A stretch of 64,000 nucleotides of DNA, from the NCBI GenBank assembly GCA_047967505.1, contig CM106540.1; one strand, given 5' to 3'. The translations under genes were made by a program, and so were the position numbers. Source of the DNA: Dipteris shenzhenensis. Lineage: Eukaryota > Polypodiophyta > Polypodiopsida > Gleicheniales. The notes below the pieces were generated by a model. It did not search any database and had not been told where the DNA came from. It was given only the letters and a program-made list of their open reading frames with translations. Below, piece after piece: positions 42,071-53,959 of the stretch (the stretch's first letter is position 1; each line of letters begins with the position of its first letter).

Positions 42071-45000
42071 ATTTACTTGTGTGTGCACAAGGAAAAGGAG
42101 CGAGATTTGAATTAAACACTGCATTTCCTAGGCTATGTTTCTACACAATCTTCACTCTGCGGGAGTGACCTCCTTCTTTGTGTTTTTTAACATGTATCAG
42201 AGCTCTGAGGTAGAACCACAAGCGCAAGAAGCTTGGAGGTGAGAACCTTTGGAAGGAGATCTCAGTTTAAGTCCGTGGAAATCCATTCGTACGTCTGAAG
42301 GACAAGGTCAGTAGACCACAACAGTCCATCAATTTCGGAAGTTGATCTTGAAAGTTGAGATGGATCTACAGCTAATCTTTAGTGGTCTTTAGTTTTGTTA
42401 TGTGAGATGTGCAAGCCACCCAACACAACTCTTGATGCAGCTATGCAATTAGCTGGTATCCATGAGCAAAAACATACAATGGTTTCCCCAAAGCCAGCAA
42501 TCAAGTATCCTACTTCTTAGACTTTTTTTGTTGCTACATCTACGCCATTTAACCCTTAACCCTCCATGCTCTTATGCTGATAGATCCCAACCCATGTGTT
42601 AGTTTCCGCTTACAAAACACTTTTATAACCTATGTACATTGTAGTCTAGGACTTTGGGTTTCATTTTGTACGGGATTAAAAGAGGTTCACACAATCTTAT
42701 TCTAGAGAGTTTTGAGCGTACAAGATGGTGCTTGCACTCCTATAATTGTCATGACGATCAACATGGGCATAAGTATCTAAAAAATGCCCACTGTCAGACA
42801 ATTTATCTGGTACATGCTGTATTGATATTGAAGAGACTGATAATACATGAAGTGACACTTGTGTAGAGGATATTTATTCTCCTAGAAAGTAATGTTTTCA
42901 ATAGAATCACAGGGCCTAAGAAGAGAATGCTTGTGCAAAAATCCACAAAGTTATTGGACCAAGGCATTGCATAAATAACAAAAGTAAGTCCATGTCGTTC
43001 AAATTGAATGCTTTGGAAATTAGCATTGCCCATTGAGGAATTGATTTTGCAATGGTCATTTTTTGTTTTATAAAACATTATTGATTATTAATCACGTTTA
43101 GAAAGTGTCCTTGTAGGATACTTTTCAATTGCATGACCAGGTGAAGCTGTTAAACATTTGAAGGAAGACCATAGCTACTTGTGTGAATAAGGTGCATGAT
43201 GAGCCGATTAGTATTGCATATGCTTTATTGCGTGTACTGGAGGTTTGTAGCCTAAATTATGGACTTTCAAATCCTCATGATGAGGAATTTGAATTCGTTG
43301 TCCTAAGAATGGAGATAGGTTTCTTGGCCATTGGGTCTCTTCTTAAGAATTGTTTGCTATATGCCAGAATTTATAAGGGAAAATATATGAAAACCCAAAA
43401 AAACTTGTCTTCAAATATCTTCTTTTCCACCCTTCAATTTCAACATGGAACACAAGGCCAACCCAAAGCCAAAATGTATCTTCAGATAACCAATCATGAG
43501 TATTGAACTTGGCATCCAGTGCAGGGGAAGTGTGAACAATTCTGGCTAGGTAAATGTCTTCCTTTTTTCCCCCATAAATTTACAAATCTTGTATAAGAGT
43601 GGATAAAGCCACCCTTTTTAACACAAGCAAAAGGGCAAGCAAAAGGGTGGACAACCAAATCCCTGCAAGGCGGGTAAAAGGGCAAAAAAAAGGGGCAGGT
43701 AAGCCACCTCCAAAAAGAGTAATAAAAAGAGCTGGCCAACCACCCTCTAGAAGGGCGAAGAAAAAGGTTCACATTGCAACAAGCTAGATATCCAGCTTGT
43801 ATTAATGCTTTTCTTCTTAGTATGGGTTCCCTAATGATAATGATACATGGTGAAGCTGCATCCTTTGGCATTCCAATAATCTCTACAATCAGCATTTGCT
43901 TTACTAATTGAGGGCTCCACTAAGTTAGATTCTGCAATCTTTCACATGGGGGAGGCACGCCTTCCCGATCGATCCAGTTTCGCCAGCACACATGATTGAT
44001 GGTCAGCAGGTCTTGCTGACAGAGATGTATGACGCTTCTCCACCCTCTCGGGTACGCCCGATGTCCTTGCCAGAGGACAGTGTTTGGGAGATGGTGTCTA
44101 GTATCACGGCCTGCAACATCTGTGTCGCGCAGTGCAGCCAGGTGATGGGCGGACAGCAGGTCCCTCCGGCAGCTACCCTAGTCGCCATTTGGCATGACAT
44201 CATCTTTACTTTGTGTGCCATTTGGGAGTGCGGTACCCCAGGTTCGAGAGTGACTACTGAAAGGCGGGAGCGTTTCTGCAAGGCCCGGCATGCAGGAATC
44301 TTTTACACCCTTTCCGCGGGAAATATCCACTAGATGTATAGATCACCACCTTGGTTGTTAGCTCTTGTTTTGGAGAACCCTTAGGCAGTGAGCTGGTTCT
44401 CCTATACAGGCTGGTATTCTTTGACAGCCAGGTTTTTTCCTCTTTTGTATTTACCATCTTTAGCTTCCTCGGTAACTGATTTGTATGGTGCTTTTTCAAG
44501 CATTAATAGAAGGTTCCTTTTCCTATTAAAAAAAAAGATTCTCCTATCTTTCGAAGAGGGTAAAAGTTTCCAGCTCATGCAGTTCTCGTCAATCAAGGCA
44601 ATGCCTAATATACAGGTCAGTTTCAAAGAGGCTGTTTCCAAGCCTTTTCACCTAGTTCCAGCATAATCACATGCTCCACAAACCAAGTAGGGGGCTTACC
44701 CTGTGGTAAAGCATTGAGAATTCCATCTTTGTAGTTGTCTAAAATCTACACCTTGCTGTGCACTATATTCCCAATTGAACTTACCCTGTGGTAAAGCATT
44801 GAGAATCCCATCTTTGTAGTTGTTTAAAACCTTCTACACCTTGCTGTGTACAATATTCCCAATTGGACTTACTCACCCTCAATGGAATTTATTTTCAATA
44901 GAAGACACCAGTCCTTCATTATCCTCGTGTCCATTGGATCTCTTGATTTGTAGGGAGTTGGAATGATCCCGCAGCTGGTTTGAAGATGAAATTTTACAAG

Positions 45001-45624
45001 ATTAAGAATTGTAGTTTGTGATTGTATAAGCTTTGTAAAAACTGAAATGGTTTGTTGATCTTATAACTATAGAGTTCTAGAAATAATGTTTCCTTAGGAC
45101 ATGGGTAAGCAAAGAGGTTAATTTTCATAAATGTGATCACTTAAAAGCAGATCTGTATTGATTTCATGAACTAGTAGTAGGTTATTCATGAAAATTGTGC
45201 TATCGATGGAATTGGTAGTGTTGTGACAGAAAATCCTCCTTAGTTTCCTCCATTAGAATCAAGAGCTTAGAGGTTGGTGCATCAAAGCAATGATAGAGCT
45301 ATCGAAAGTTTGACCCATCCATCTGTTGAGTTATTTTCAGGAGGATAGTTGTATTCCGTTCTTTCTCGAGCTAAAATGTTGAATAATATAGAAGCTTTAA
45401 CAGTTAAACAGACCGTGCTTTTCACAGGTACAAAATTTTTTGTGGTTGCTGAGCCAGGTGCTCAAGGGCTGGAATCTTTGCTCAAAAGCATATATGACCT
45501 GTATGTGGATTATGTACTCAAAAATCCGTTTTATGAAGTGGAAATGCCAATAAGATGCGAGCTGTTTGAGCTGAACTTAACTCCAGTCATACGGAAAGAG
45601 AGAATTATCACAGGCGGAAAATAA
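39896..45624 (+). CDS. TRAPPC4: TRAPPC4 / Trs23-like TRAPP subunit, complete, three exons
   Basis: Core subunit of the TRAPP tethering complexes that act with Rab GTPases in ER-Golgi traffic (family knowledge). Exon 1 39896-39955 encodes [20 protein letters not shown] and ends AAG/gtcgct. Exon 2 40057-40225 (after tccag) reads [32 protein letters not shown] and [16 protein letters not shown], ending ACAG/gttaga. Exon 3 45428-45624 (after cacag) reads [34 protein letters not shown] and [12 protein letters not shown], then a TAA stop. The phases join exactly and give 141 residues, close to other plant TRAPPC4 proteins. No stop or frameshift is seen. It has a longin-like fold and no signal peptide. 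A Leu usual in 'QSLTG' is Arg here. Intron 1 is 101 bp; intron 2 is 5.2 kb and full of repeats. Confidence 0.95.
40588..40616. repeat. TRAPPC4: (GA)14 microsatellite
   Basis: Intron 2 of TRAPPC4. Confidence 0.95.
40709..40751. repeat. TRAPPC4: (GA)21 microsatellite
   Basis: Intron 2 of TRAPPC4, about 90 bp after the previous tract. Confidence 0.95.
41071..42190 (+). mobile_element. Possible LTR (GC-rich) followed by a PBS-like site
   Basis: A candidate LTR start, tgtagcgccc (41067-41076), precedes about 1.1 kb of 'gggcagc' and 'ggccag'-rich DNA with a TATA-like ctgtaaataggg (about 41559). It ends ttttaaca before tgtatcagagct (about 42193-42204), which is a PBS with one base changed. No partner LTR or coding interior was found, so it would be a solo or truncated element in the TRAPPC4 intron. 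Confidence 0.35.
42029..42068. repeat. TRAPPC4: (CT)20 microsatellite
   Basis: Intron 2 of TRAPPC4; opposite strand asymmetry to the two GA tracts upstream. Confidence 0.95.
44695..44868. repeat. TRAPPC4: 85-bp tandem duplication
   Basis: Copies start at 44695 and 44780 with cttaccctgtggtaaagc and share ccatctttgtagttgt and caccttgctgtg. Confidence 0.9.
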
Positions 45625-46136
45625 CAGGATTTATGTGCCTAGGAGCAGCAGTTTGATGTGCACTGGTTGTCAGGCTTGTCTGTCTTGGTTATCTCAGCTC
45701 TATGCTTGCATCTCTATTTCTATGATGGCATTTGGCCTTGCTTGAGTATCAACAGCGAAACTTATAGTTCTTGAGTAACAGCAGCTTGGATTTTGTTTCA
45801 GTTGTGATTTTTGCAGAGTTGACTTTGTTGGATTCAAAGATGAGATTAAATCTTTCTGTGGAGCTTCATGACAATTTTATTTTGTAGATACATGTAATCT
45901 TGATTCTCAAGTTGTGTGTTGTTATGACTTCGTTTGGCGCTCTCTACATGGCCGTCCTCTTTAGTGGGAATGCATCATTTTTGTACAAGGGTGGATGTAT
46001 GCATGTGTGCATTCGTTTTTTTGGGGGAGGGTTTCCGAGAGTGTGTATGTGGGGCATGGACACCTTGTGGATCAGCTTGTGTGATTGGGTATATCTCCAA
46101 AGCTTGCAGTTTGTATGCTTTTACATGCATGTGCAC

Positions 46137-46138
<2 letters not shown>

Positions 46139-46175
<37 letters not shown>

Positions 46176-46200
46176 GACCGGGGGGGGGGGGGGGGGGGGG
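46139..46200. repeat. (GA)n tract followed by a 21-base G run
   Basis: A GA run (46139-46171) is followed after a few bases by 21 consecutive G (46180-46200) and further G-rich sequence. This lies about 500 bp downstream of the TRAPPC4 stop. Confidence 0.95.
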
Positions 46201-46389
46201 TAGGAGGAGGGAGGAGTAGCATGGCAGCGGGGGAAGAGGGAATGGAGAGGAAGATGGGAAATATAGAGGGGGAGGCAGAAGTGGGACAGAAAGTGTTAAT
46301 TGTGCTTGCTGGAGTGGTTTTACGTGTCCAATATAGTACATACTGGCGTTAGGGATTGCAACGCATCCTATTCCATTAAGACATCACCA

Positions 46390-49116
46390 AAATTTAAGCT
46401 TGCATGTGTAGGTGGTGGAGTTTAAATGTCTCGAGCCAAAAAGGTACAAACATTGAAATTTCCTCAAATGGAGGGATGTATGTCTTAGAATGCACTAATG
46501 ATGATTGGTAATGATTGATTAAGCATCTCCATTAAATAAACTTGACAAAATTGTATAAAATTTTCATAATCAATTCTTTGTTAAAAAGACCTCATAATAA
46601 AAATTCTTTGAAATGTCTCTCCGTAAAGATTGAAGTTCATGTAGCAGTCACGCACAACAACCTTGAGAACTTAGAAGATCTTGAGGACGAGAGATTGTAG
46701 AAAGAAACGTGAGAAGATATGATGTATGCTCTTAAAGACAAATTTTCAAGATGTGATATTTAAAGTTTTATTTGGTGTCATTGATTCAAAGTTTATGCTT
46801 GGACCTCAAATAATAAATGATATGAAGAAGGGCCTAGGCATAACCCATGAAAAACTTGTCTATACACTTCAATGGTGTGAACATTAGATAAAAAAACTTA
46901 TATAAACACACATAGGAGATTTTAGAATTCTCTTTGCTCCCTTATGTCTACGTCTTCAGAGTACTAAGGTGGAGTAAATGAAATCTCTTATAAAGTGAAA
47001 AGCAAGCTAAAGTGGGCAATCCATTTTTTCCTCTTTTGTAAAAGACTCCAAAGAATACTTTCTTAAAATCATCTCTTGAGATCCTCTATTACTTTTAATT
47101 TTTGCAAAAAAATAAAAATTTTTTTTTCTTACAAATAGGAAATACAGAACTTATGAATTTTTTTTTTGGTCCATAAACATAAAAAATAAGATCCCAAAGT
47201 TAGAATATTCAAGAACTAAGCACATAAATACATTGTTTTTTATTGATGTTATTGATCCTTTGTCCTCCAAACTATCCACTAGAAGGTGCATTTTGTGTTA
47301 ACCTCTTTTTTTAACTTTGTCTTTGCTTCCCTTGTTTTATTTGACCTCCTTGCTCTAATACATAGCTCCCTCTCCTCCATTATAGTTATCACTTTTTCAA
47401 TTTTGCATGAAATTGAGAATATAAAGTGGACTCTCATACTAGAGTTTGCATTATCAACTCCTTTGCATCATGGCCACATAAAGACAAATGTTTAATCAAG
47501 CACTTGTAGGTGCTTCAAAATGAGATTTCGGTAAGCAAAGAGGGGAATCTAGTGTGTCCACATAATAGATTTGAAGTACAATGTACACATTCAAGAGTTT
47601 CTTTGGTCTCCTTAACACTTATTGGAAATCAAAGAATGGTTTACATCATGTCCACACCATATTTGAGATACGTTGTAGCACATTCAAGAGTGCTTTGATA
47701 TCCCTAACACTTCTTGTAAGTCAAAGAGTGGATTAGACCATGTCCAAACCATATATTTGACATATGTCACACATTCAACAATTGCTATGATCTCCTTAAC
47801 ACCATTTGAATTTGCATCTCTTGATACCTTAGTAACACATTTAGACTCCTTAAGGGTTCAATTATTCAACATAAAATTCTCCATTTGTGAATATGATTTA
47901 AGAACTTTACATCATCCCTTTGAACCCCAGTGGAGAAGAACATCCACATAAAAATGTACTTTGGACAAAATATTTTTTAAAATAAAAATTGATTATTTAC
48001 CAATTGAACGCAAAGGTTGCTATCTTGAGTAAGGAGTTGTCTTTGAGCACTAGAGGTTCTCCTTTACTAAAAGGGTCTAAGGGAATACAACTCAATGCAC
48101 ATGATGAGCTCCAAGGATGCTAGGCAACAAGTCCTCTCACTCTTGTATCCAAGAATCCAAGCTGACTAACTAAATCATTGAATAACCAAATGCCTTTGAG
48201 CCAACACATTGCATTATACACTCCCACTCCATCCGTTGCCCAATCTTGTCCATGACATGGCGGAGCGAGATGCTCCACATCATCTATACGCCTTTGAAAA
48301 AGTTTTGTGCACCCAAAAATTACGTGAAAAATATTATCAAACCAATACACATTTGAACCATATCCAAATGAAAATGACAAATATAAAATAGTGTACCTCA
48401 ATACAAAGTAGTCTACCTAAACTCTTTATAGGTGCCCCACAACAAAATCATTTGTCATCCTTATAGAACCTTGAATCATTTAGTAATGGAATGGAAGGAA
48501 TGCACATATAAATCCCAATCTTTTAGTGCATGAAATGAAAACAAAACTCCAAAGATGCTACAAAATGCGGTAAGAGCTAGATAGATGTTTCATGTCCACC
48601 TTGCCTTACTAGTCCTTATTACCATTGTATGTTCCATGTTCGCCTTGCCTTACTAGCCCTCAACATTTGTATAAGACTCTTCCTTTGCATTGTCTTGCAT
48701 GCAGTTGTTGCTTAAGAGTCTATTGACCCACTTTTATAGATGAGCGGTGTGTCTATTGACCCACTTTCAATGATCCACTTTCTATGGAAGAAGAGGTATG
48801 AAAGCTATGACAATAGATGTAATTGCACATGGCAGGTGAGTGAAAAAGGGAGAGTGGCATGTGGAGTGAGAGTAGTATATAGAGAAAATCTTAGATTCTT
48901 CTTGCGCATGCTATGATGGAATGGGGCATTGCATGTATGAGTGGGTGAAATTGGGGATAACGTGCTAATAGGATGATGTGCTGACATGTGTGAAAAAGTA
49001 GAGGAAGCAAAGTGTGATGAGATAGGGAGTGCAACACTCACGTAGGGTGGGGTGGAATAGAGGGATGGGGAGATGGAAAAGAGGGGTGATTGTGAAGCAT
49101 ATACTTGAGCAAGGGA
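46390..49116. other. No gene seen
   Basis: A+T-rich DNA without a supportable ORF. A tandem repeat at 47570-47850 is listed separately. Confidence 0.45.
47570..47850. repeat. Three diverged 92-94-bp tandem units
   Basis: Units start at about 47570, 47662 and 47756 with tttga(a/g/c)(g/a)ta and share cacattcaagag, ctccttaacact and catgtccacaccat. Confidence 0.75.
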
Positions 49117-49293
49117 TATTGAGGATATATCTCAACATTATGTTTTATATTGTGAATATGCACTAACACATAAGAGTGCTAAATTAAATACATTCATTCT
49201 ATAGAACTAATATAGTGTATAGTTAGTCATTTAAGGTGTGCTCTCTAGCTGTGTCCTCTCTCCTCATCTCCACTCTTCTTTCATATTTTGTCA
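49117..49293 (+). repeat. LTR of the nested copia family, + strand
   Basis: The 3' half, ggtgtgctctctagctgtg through catctccactctt to catattttgtca, matches the reverse complement of the LTRs at 28679 and 33656. The 5' half is more diverged, and the start near 49117 is estimated from tattgagg (TGTTGAGAG in the relatives). Confidence 0.8.
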
Positions 49294-49306
49294 TGGTATT
49301 AGAGCC
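49294..49306 (+). promoter_or_regulatory. Primer binding site after the + strand LTR
   Basis: tggtattagagcc adjoins the LTR without spacer and differs from the initiator-Met PBS by one base in the core. Confidence 0.8.
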
Positions 49307-49479
49307 TCTTATGACTTCTATTTTGAGGCATTGTGATGTTCCTGTGAGGTATTGAGTCTCTTATGAGAGCAAGAGACATTTTTAGTGTCTTCTGTGAAGG
49401 ATTGTTTAATGTAAGATTCACTGTGAGTAATTGTGTTCTTGTTTGGGCTCTTGTGGCCAACCAAATTCTTCACAAAATC

Positions 49480-51145
49480 CTCTAGATATTTGTAATCATT
49501 TTCTACTCCAAACATCAAATTATGCATGCACTAAATTCTACTCTATAGTCCCCTATAGTAGCAAACTACAACGAGCAATAAATAAAGTAAGCATATGAGC
49601 AAGGTAGCCTTCAACATCAAGCACCTAAGCTATAGCAACAAAGAAAAGTAGAAAATTTAGTGTTAGTAAGTGCACTTAATAGAATAGCGATGCTACAACA
49701 ACAAATACATGCAAACAACCAACCAACAAAATTTATCCATTGATAATCAAAGCACCTACAAGCAATAACGGTAGTCCAGCACACCTAGTACCAATAACTA
49801 AGTGGCATACTTGAATGATTTGATTGATTCAATAGCAACAACAACAAAGAAGAAAGACATATCGAAGTCAACAATAAAAATAAATATATATGACTGATAG
49901 GTATTACGATAGACAGCTCAAAAGCTCTAGTAGCAACACAACCAATGCTCAAACAACTCACACAATTGTACAAAAAAATGCATGTGATGCAAACTAGCAA
50001 GCAAGTAGCAACAAATAGGATACAAGAAATATAGCATACAACAATGTGTACCAAGACGGTAGCCACCACCATGAGACAAGAAGCAAGCTAGTAATCCAAG
50101 GTAGTAATGTACAAGCAAAGACCAGCATGACCTACAACCACAACTACAACAACAACATTAAAGAAGCTTTTATTTAAAATTTTTTTAAAAAAAAGCCTTT
50201 GAACTATAACATAGAAATCATGGACCACTTAGAAGATATAACAACATCCAAAAGTTGCAATGACTATGACGTGATGGAGCAACACATATGACTAAGCATC
50301 CTTCATAGTAGTCTTAGCCATAGACAGTTGGAGAAGAAGGCCAGATGGCAGATAGGGTGATAAGGTCACCACAAATAAGGTGACACATGGCAATGTGCCA
50401 TATCATCTAGTCATGTCATCCTACCACCTTTGCATAGCCACATGGTAGGACAAGTTTAGCACTACCACATCAATGGTAATGCCACCTAGTCATACAATGC
50501 CTTGTAGGCACACTTATCCTTGAAGCATTTAACACACCTTGCCATGTCACACATGTACTCCACTAGCATAGTGTTTCACAAGCACACACTTTGCATGTAC
50601 AAATGAATTTCCACATCATCATTTGGACTTTTTGGACAAATTTTCATAACTTTTAATCTTAGAAGGATTTGTAAGTGGTCCAAAAGAATCAAGAAATGAA
50701 ATGATTTGCTACTTTTCATTGTTGCTATGAAGGATAATGTAGCATAAATTAGCATTTTGCTAGAGGAGATCAATTCCACAAAGGCAAGTGAGCACTTGTT
50801 TGAACTAATCTGACTAGTCTAGTTCATATTGGTGTCAATCCTTCTCACATGCACTCAGCATATATCCTAAAACCTGAGTACCTATAGGAAAATGAGAAAA
50901 ATTCACAAGTATACATAGATTTTGGCAAAGTATTAGTGGATAAATCTTGCAATACACACGTCTTCATTTTAAAGCCTTATTGGCTATTTTTTGGGAATAT
51001 TGTGCACATGTTTACCCTTGTGAAGCCATTTAGGCATCATATCAAACCTCACAACAAGTTTGCATTAGATTTGAGTTTCTATCTTCACTATCAAATTATA
51101 ACTTGCAAAGGTAGCATTTTCATAGTATTGTAGCTTTTCTTACAT
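49480..51145. other. No gene seen; CAACAA-rich DNA between LTR and gag
   Basis: Low-complexity A/C-rich words (agcaacaa, acaacaac) dominate 49560-50160. It is probably an insertion into, or a decayed leader of, the + strand copia element. Confidence 0.45.
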
Positions 51146-51146
51146 C

Positions 51147-52060
51147 ATGTCTACATTGATAGCCTCAATCTTGAGGGATCTACTAATCAAGACAACACCA
51201 ACTATGGAACATAGAAGTATCAGATTGAGAACTTTCTTATTCTATAATAAAAATGGGAGGATAGAGATGGGTCTACTCCTAGATCATCTAGCAATCCCAC
51301 AATGGATCTTGCCATTTCCCAAACATAGGCAGAATGGAATAAGAAAAAAAGTATGCTTACCACTTGACCAAGAAGAATGTTCAAGGTATCATACTTGGAA
51401 AAAGAAAAATGATTAAAACATCCAAGGCATCATGGGATATGTTTTCCACTCATTATGAGTCCAAGAATACTTACAAGATTTTAGCACTCAAAAACTAGAT
51501 TATCAAAATTTCCAATATTTATGAATGTGTATTCCAAGTCAAACATATCAATGATCAAATTATAGATGTAGGAGAGACTATGAAGTTAGCAAAGGTATCC
51601 CAAGTCATCCTTAATGGACTTAGTGAAGGATATGACATCTAGTTTAGAGTATTTCCATATAAAGGTAAATTCCATCACTTGAAGAAGTACAATGAAGAAG
51701 TACAATTAATTTGACTCAGTGAGAAGCTCAGAACACAATCCATTCAAGTAAGGAAAGGTCAAGCAAATGAGCAAGCATTTGTAGCCTCCAACTGAGGTAG
51801 AGGAAAGGTAGATCATCATATCAAATAAGTGATATTTAGCATTGGCATCCATGTCAATAGCATAATAAGACTCGTAGAAGCAATCAACATCAACGTTCAA
51901 GACATAACTATCAAAATAGAGGTAAGTTTTCAAATAGAGGAAACTTTCAAGGAAGAGGTATTTCATATAGCAACATGTCAAATATACAATGTAATTCCTA
52001 TCACAAGATGAGGAGATGGGAGATGAAAGAGACATAATAATCTCTCTGAGCTTTTCATGC
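51147..52060 (+). pseudogene. Copia gag remnant
   Basis: + strand frames show EGSTNQDNTNYGT and KYQIENFLI near 51170-51245, SWDMFSTHYESKNTYKILAL (about 51430-51495), HINDQIIDVGETMKLAKVSQ and NGLSEGYDI (about 51560-51640). A QGRGISYSNMSNIQCNSYH relic of the zinc-knuckle region lies near 51960. This is the motif order of copia gag (UBN2-type). It probably belongs to the element whose 5' LTR is at 49117. Stops and frameshifts are frequent, and no pol follows. Confidence 0.7.
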
Positions 52061-52179
52061 ATGCACCTACAAGTATTTTTTAAAACTTTTGTGGCATTTT
52101 GAGATATTCTTTGGTTCTTTGTAATGATGTGTCACCATCCGACCATATGATATCCACGTGTACTAACTTGACAATTGGC

Positions 52180-53940
52180 AGCTCCGCTTGCTTATCATGA
52201 AAGGGGAATGGCAACATGGGCCCAAAATAAGGCCTAAGGCAAAAGACAGTAATTGGATATTTGAACTTCTTGTCCTACGATGTGCTCAGGACAAACAAGC
52301 CATCATAAAACCTCTTAACAATCTAGTATAGGCCAAACTTTAACATTTTTGTTTGAGGTCCAATTCAAGAATGGAATAGTAACACTGCATCCTTTTCTTT
52401 GAAGATCCAAATTTTGCATGGTAGTCGACCACTTCTTCCTATGGCATTTTACCATGTCAGAGAGATAAGAGGCAATGTACCGACTGTTGCCCAATTTCGA
52501 GAGCTGATCCATATGGTCGGAAAGGGACGCTCCAAGGCTTAGGTATTTGAAGACGATAATCCTATGACTTGGAACTAAAAACTCCATGGGGACTACCATT
52601 TCAATCCCATATACCATCTTGAAAGGGGTGATCTCAATCTTGATATTAAATGCTATCCTAAAGGCCCATAAGGCTTAATATAGCTTATGGTCCCAAACGG
52701 TCTAGTTCTCATTAACCAACTACTACATCACCATTTGCATGACTTTATTTGATGACTGCTTGGCCATTGGCCTAAGCAAGGTATACAATGGACTTCTTAT
52801 GGGATAATCGTTTGCCACTTCATGAGCAATTTGATAACATCATTGATAAAATGGCCACATTAATCATTAACTAACATTGATGGGGCATCCAAACCTAGTG
52901 ATGATCATTTCATAGAAGAATTTGGATAGAGAGACCATTGAGTTGTCATGTGTTGCTTTTGCCATTTAGTGCAATAATCTATTTTGCCACAGGAATGTAC
53001 CTATTTCTAAATGGATGAACAATTGGCTTGAAGGGTCTCACAAATTCTAAGCCCCCTTTTTTGAATGGTTCAAGGGGCAAAATTGGATTGTGTGGCATCC
53101 AATGCTAGATGGTCAATTGTCCCAACCTTTGGCAAGCATTACATTGCTTGGCATATGCGTTGAAATATCCAGCCACTATTGGCCACCATAGACCAACTTG
53201 GAGCACCTTCCAACTCATCACTCTCTGACAAAGGCCCCCCAAATAATCCTTGATGAACCTCGCTCAGAATTGCAAAAAATTGGTCATGTAGGGGAACACA
53301 TCAATGAAGCATTGTGTCGAGGTAGACGTGATAGAGGATGCCTAAAAATTTTGACTATGAAAAGAAATTTTCTTGCACCACTTGTCTCAAGACAAGTGCG
53401 TTCCAAGAACACTAGTGTCAATGAAAAGGAACACATCATCGTACCAAGTAGGCATGAACATTGGAACATTGTCTAACATAGCTACCTTGACCTCAATTAG
53501 GCTAGCATTTGGGAGGTCATCCACAAACAAATCAGGCCTTTTGCCACTCTCCAATTGGAAAATATAATCAACAATCACATACATTGAACCCAATGTATGA
53601 AATTTATAAAAATCAAAATTCATGTAGCAACAACATCTAGTGAGCTAACTTATCTATAATATATGGTTTGTTGATTTGTAGAACATTGTCAAATGGTCTA
53701 CATGAAACATGAACATGTCGCTAAGAAGATAATGCTAGAACTAGTTCACAACATAGATCATGCTGAGGGACTCTTTCACGATCATGTAGTAGTCCTCTTG
53801 GCCTTGGACAACTAGAGACTTGCCTAATAAAGTGGCTAGTACCACTATTTCTTCTTTTGCCAATGTTCATCCATGTCTTGTAATGATGCCACGAATTCAA
53901 ATGTATCTTGCTATTCAAACTAGGGCTAACATCCACTGGC
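52180..53940 (-). pseudogene. Ty3/gypsy RNase H-integrase remnant
   Basis: From 53940 downward on the - strand: HYLLSDMFMFHVDH (RNase H, about 53740-53690), VIVDYIFQLESGKRPDLF (RNase H-integrase linker), QCNACQRLGQLT (integrase zinc finger, about 53130), GLEFVRPFKP and NRYIPVAK (core start), ANGQA (near the catalytic E, about 52770), ALWAFRIAFNI, TPFKMVYGIEMVVPMEFLVP (about 52630-52570) and SLGASLSDHMDQLSKL. These are in the usual gypsy order. Stops and frame changes occur throughout, and neither LTRs nor a complete RT were found. Confidence 0.82.
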
Positions 53941-53959
53941 CTAGGGTGGTGGGGTAAAC

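Larger units (their letters stand above)
40226..45427 (+). other. TRAPPC4: 5.2-kb intron 2 of TRAPPC4
   Basis: Begins gttaga and ends ttttcacag. It contains two (GA)n tracts, a (CT)20 tract, a GC-rich 'gggcagc' region, a PBS-like site and an 85-bp duplication. No gene was recognised inside. Confidence 0.9.

Noticed and set aside
41748-42119. 123-codon - strand ORF in the TRAPPC4 intron
   Set aside because: Includes a long RERERE run from the (CT)20 tract; no family resemblance.
45900-46352. 150-codon + strand ORF downstream of TRAPPC4
   Set aside because: Kept open by the (GA)n and poly-G runs ([11 protein letters not shown]); no protein-like sequence outside the repeat.
47570-47850. CRISPR-like array
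   Set aside because: The three diverged units are direct tandem repeats without unique spacers, in eukaryotic DNA.
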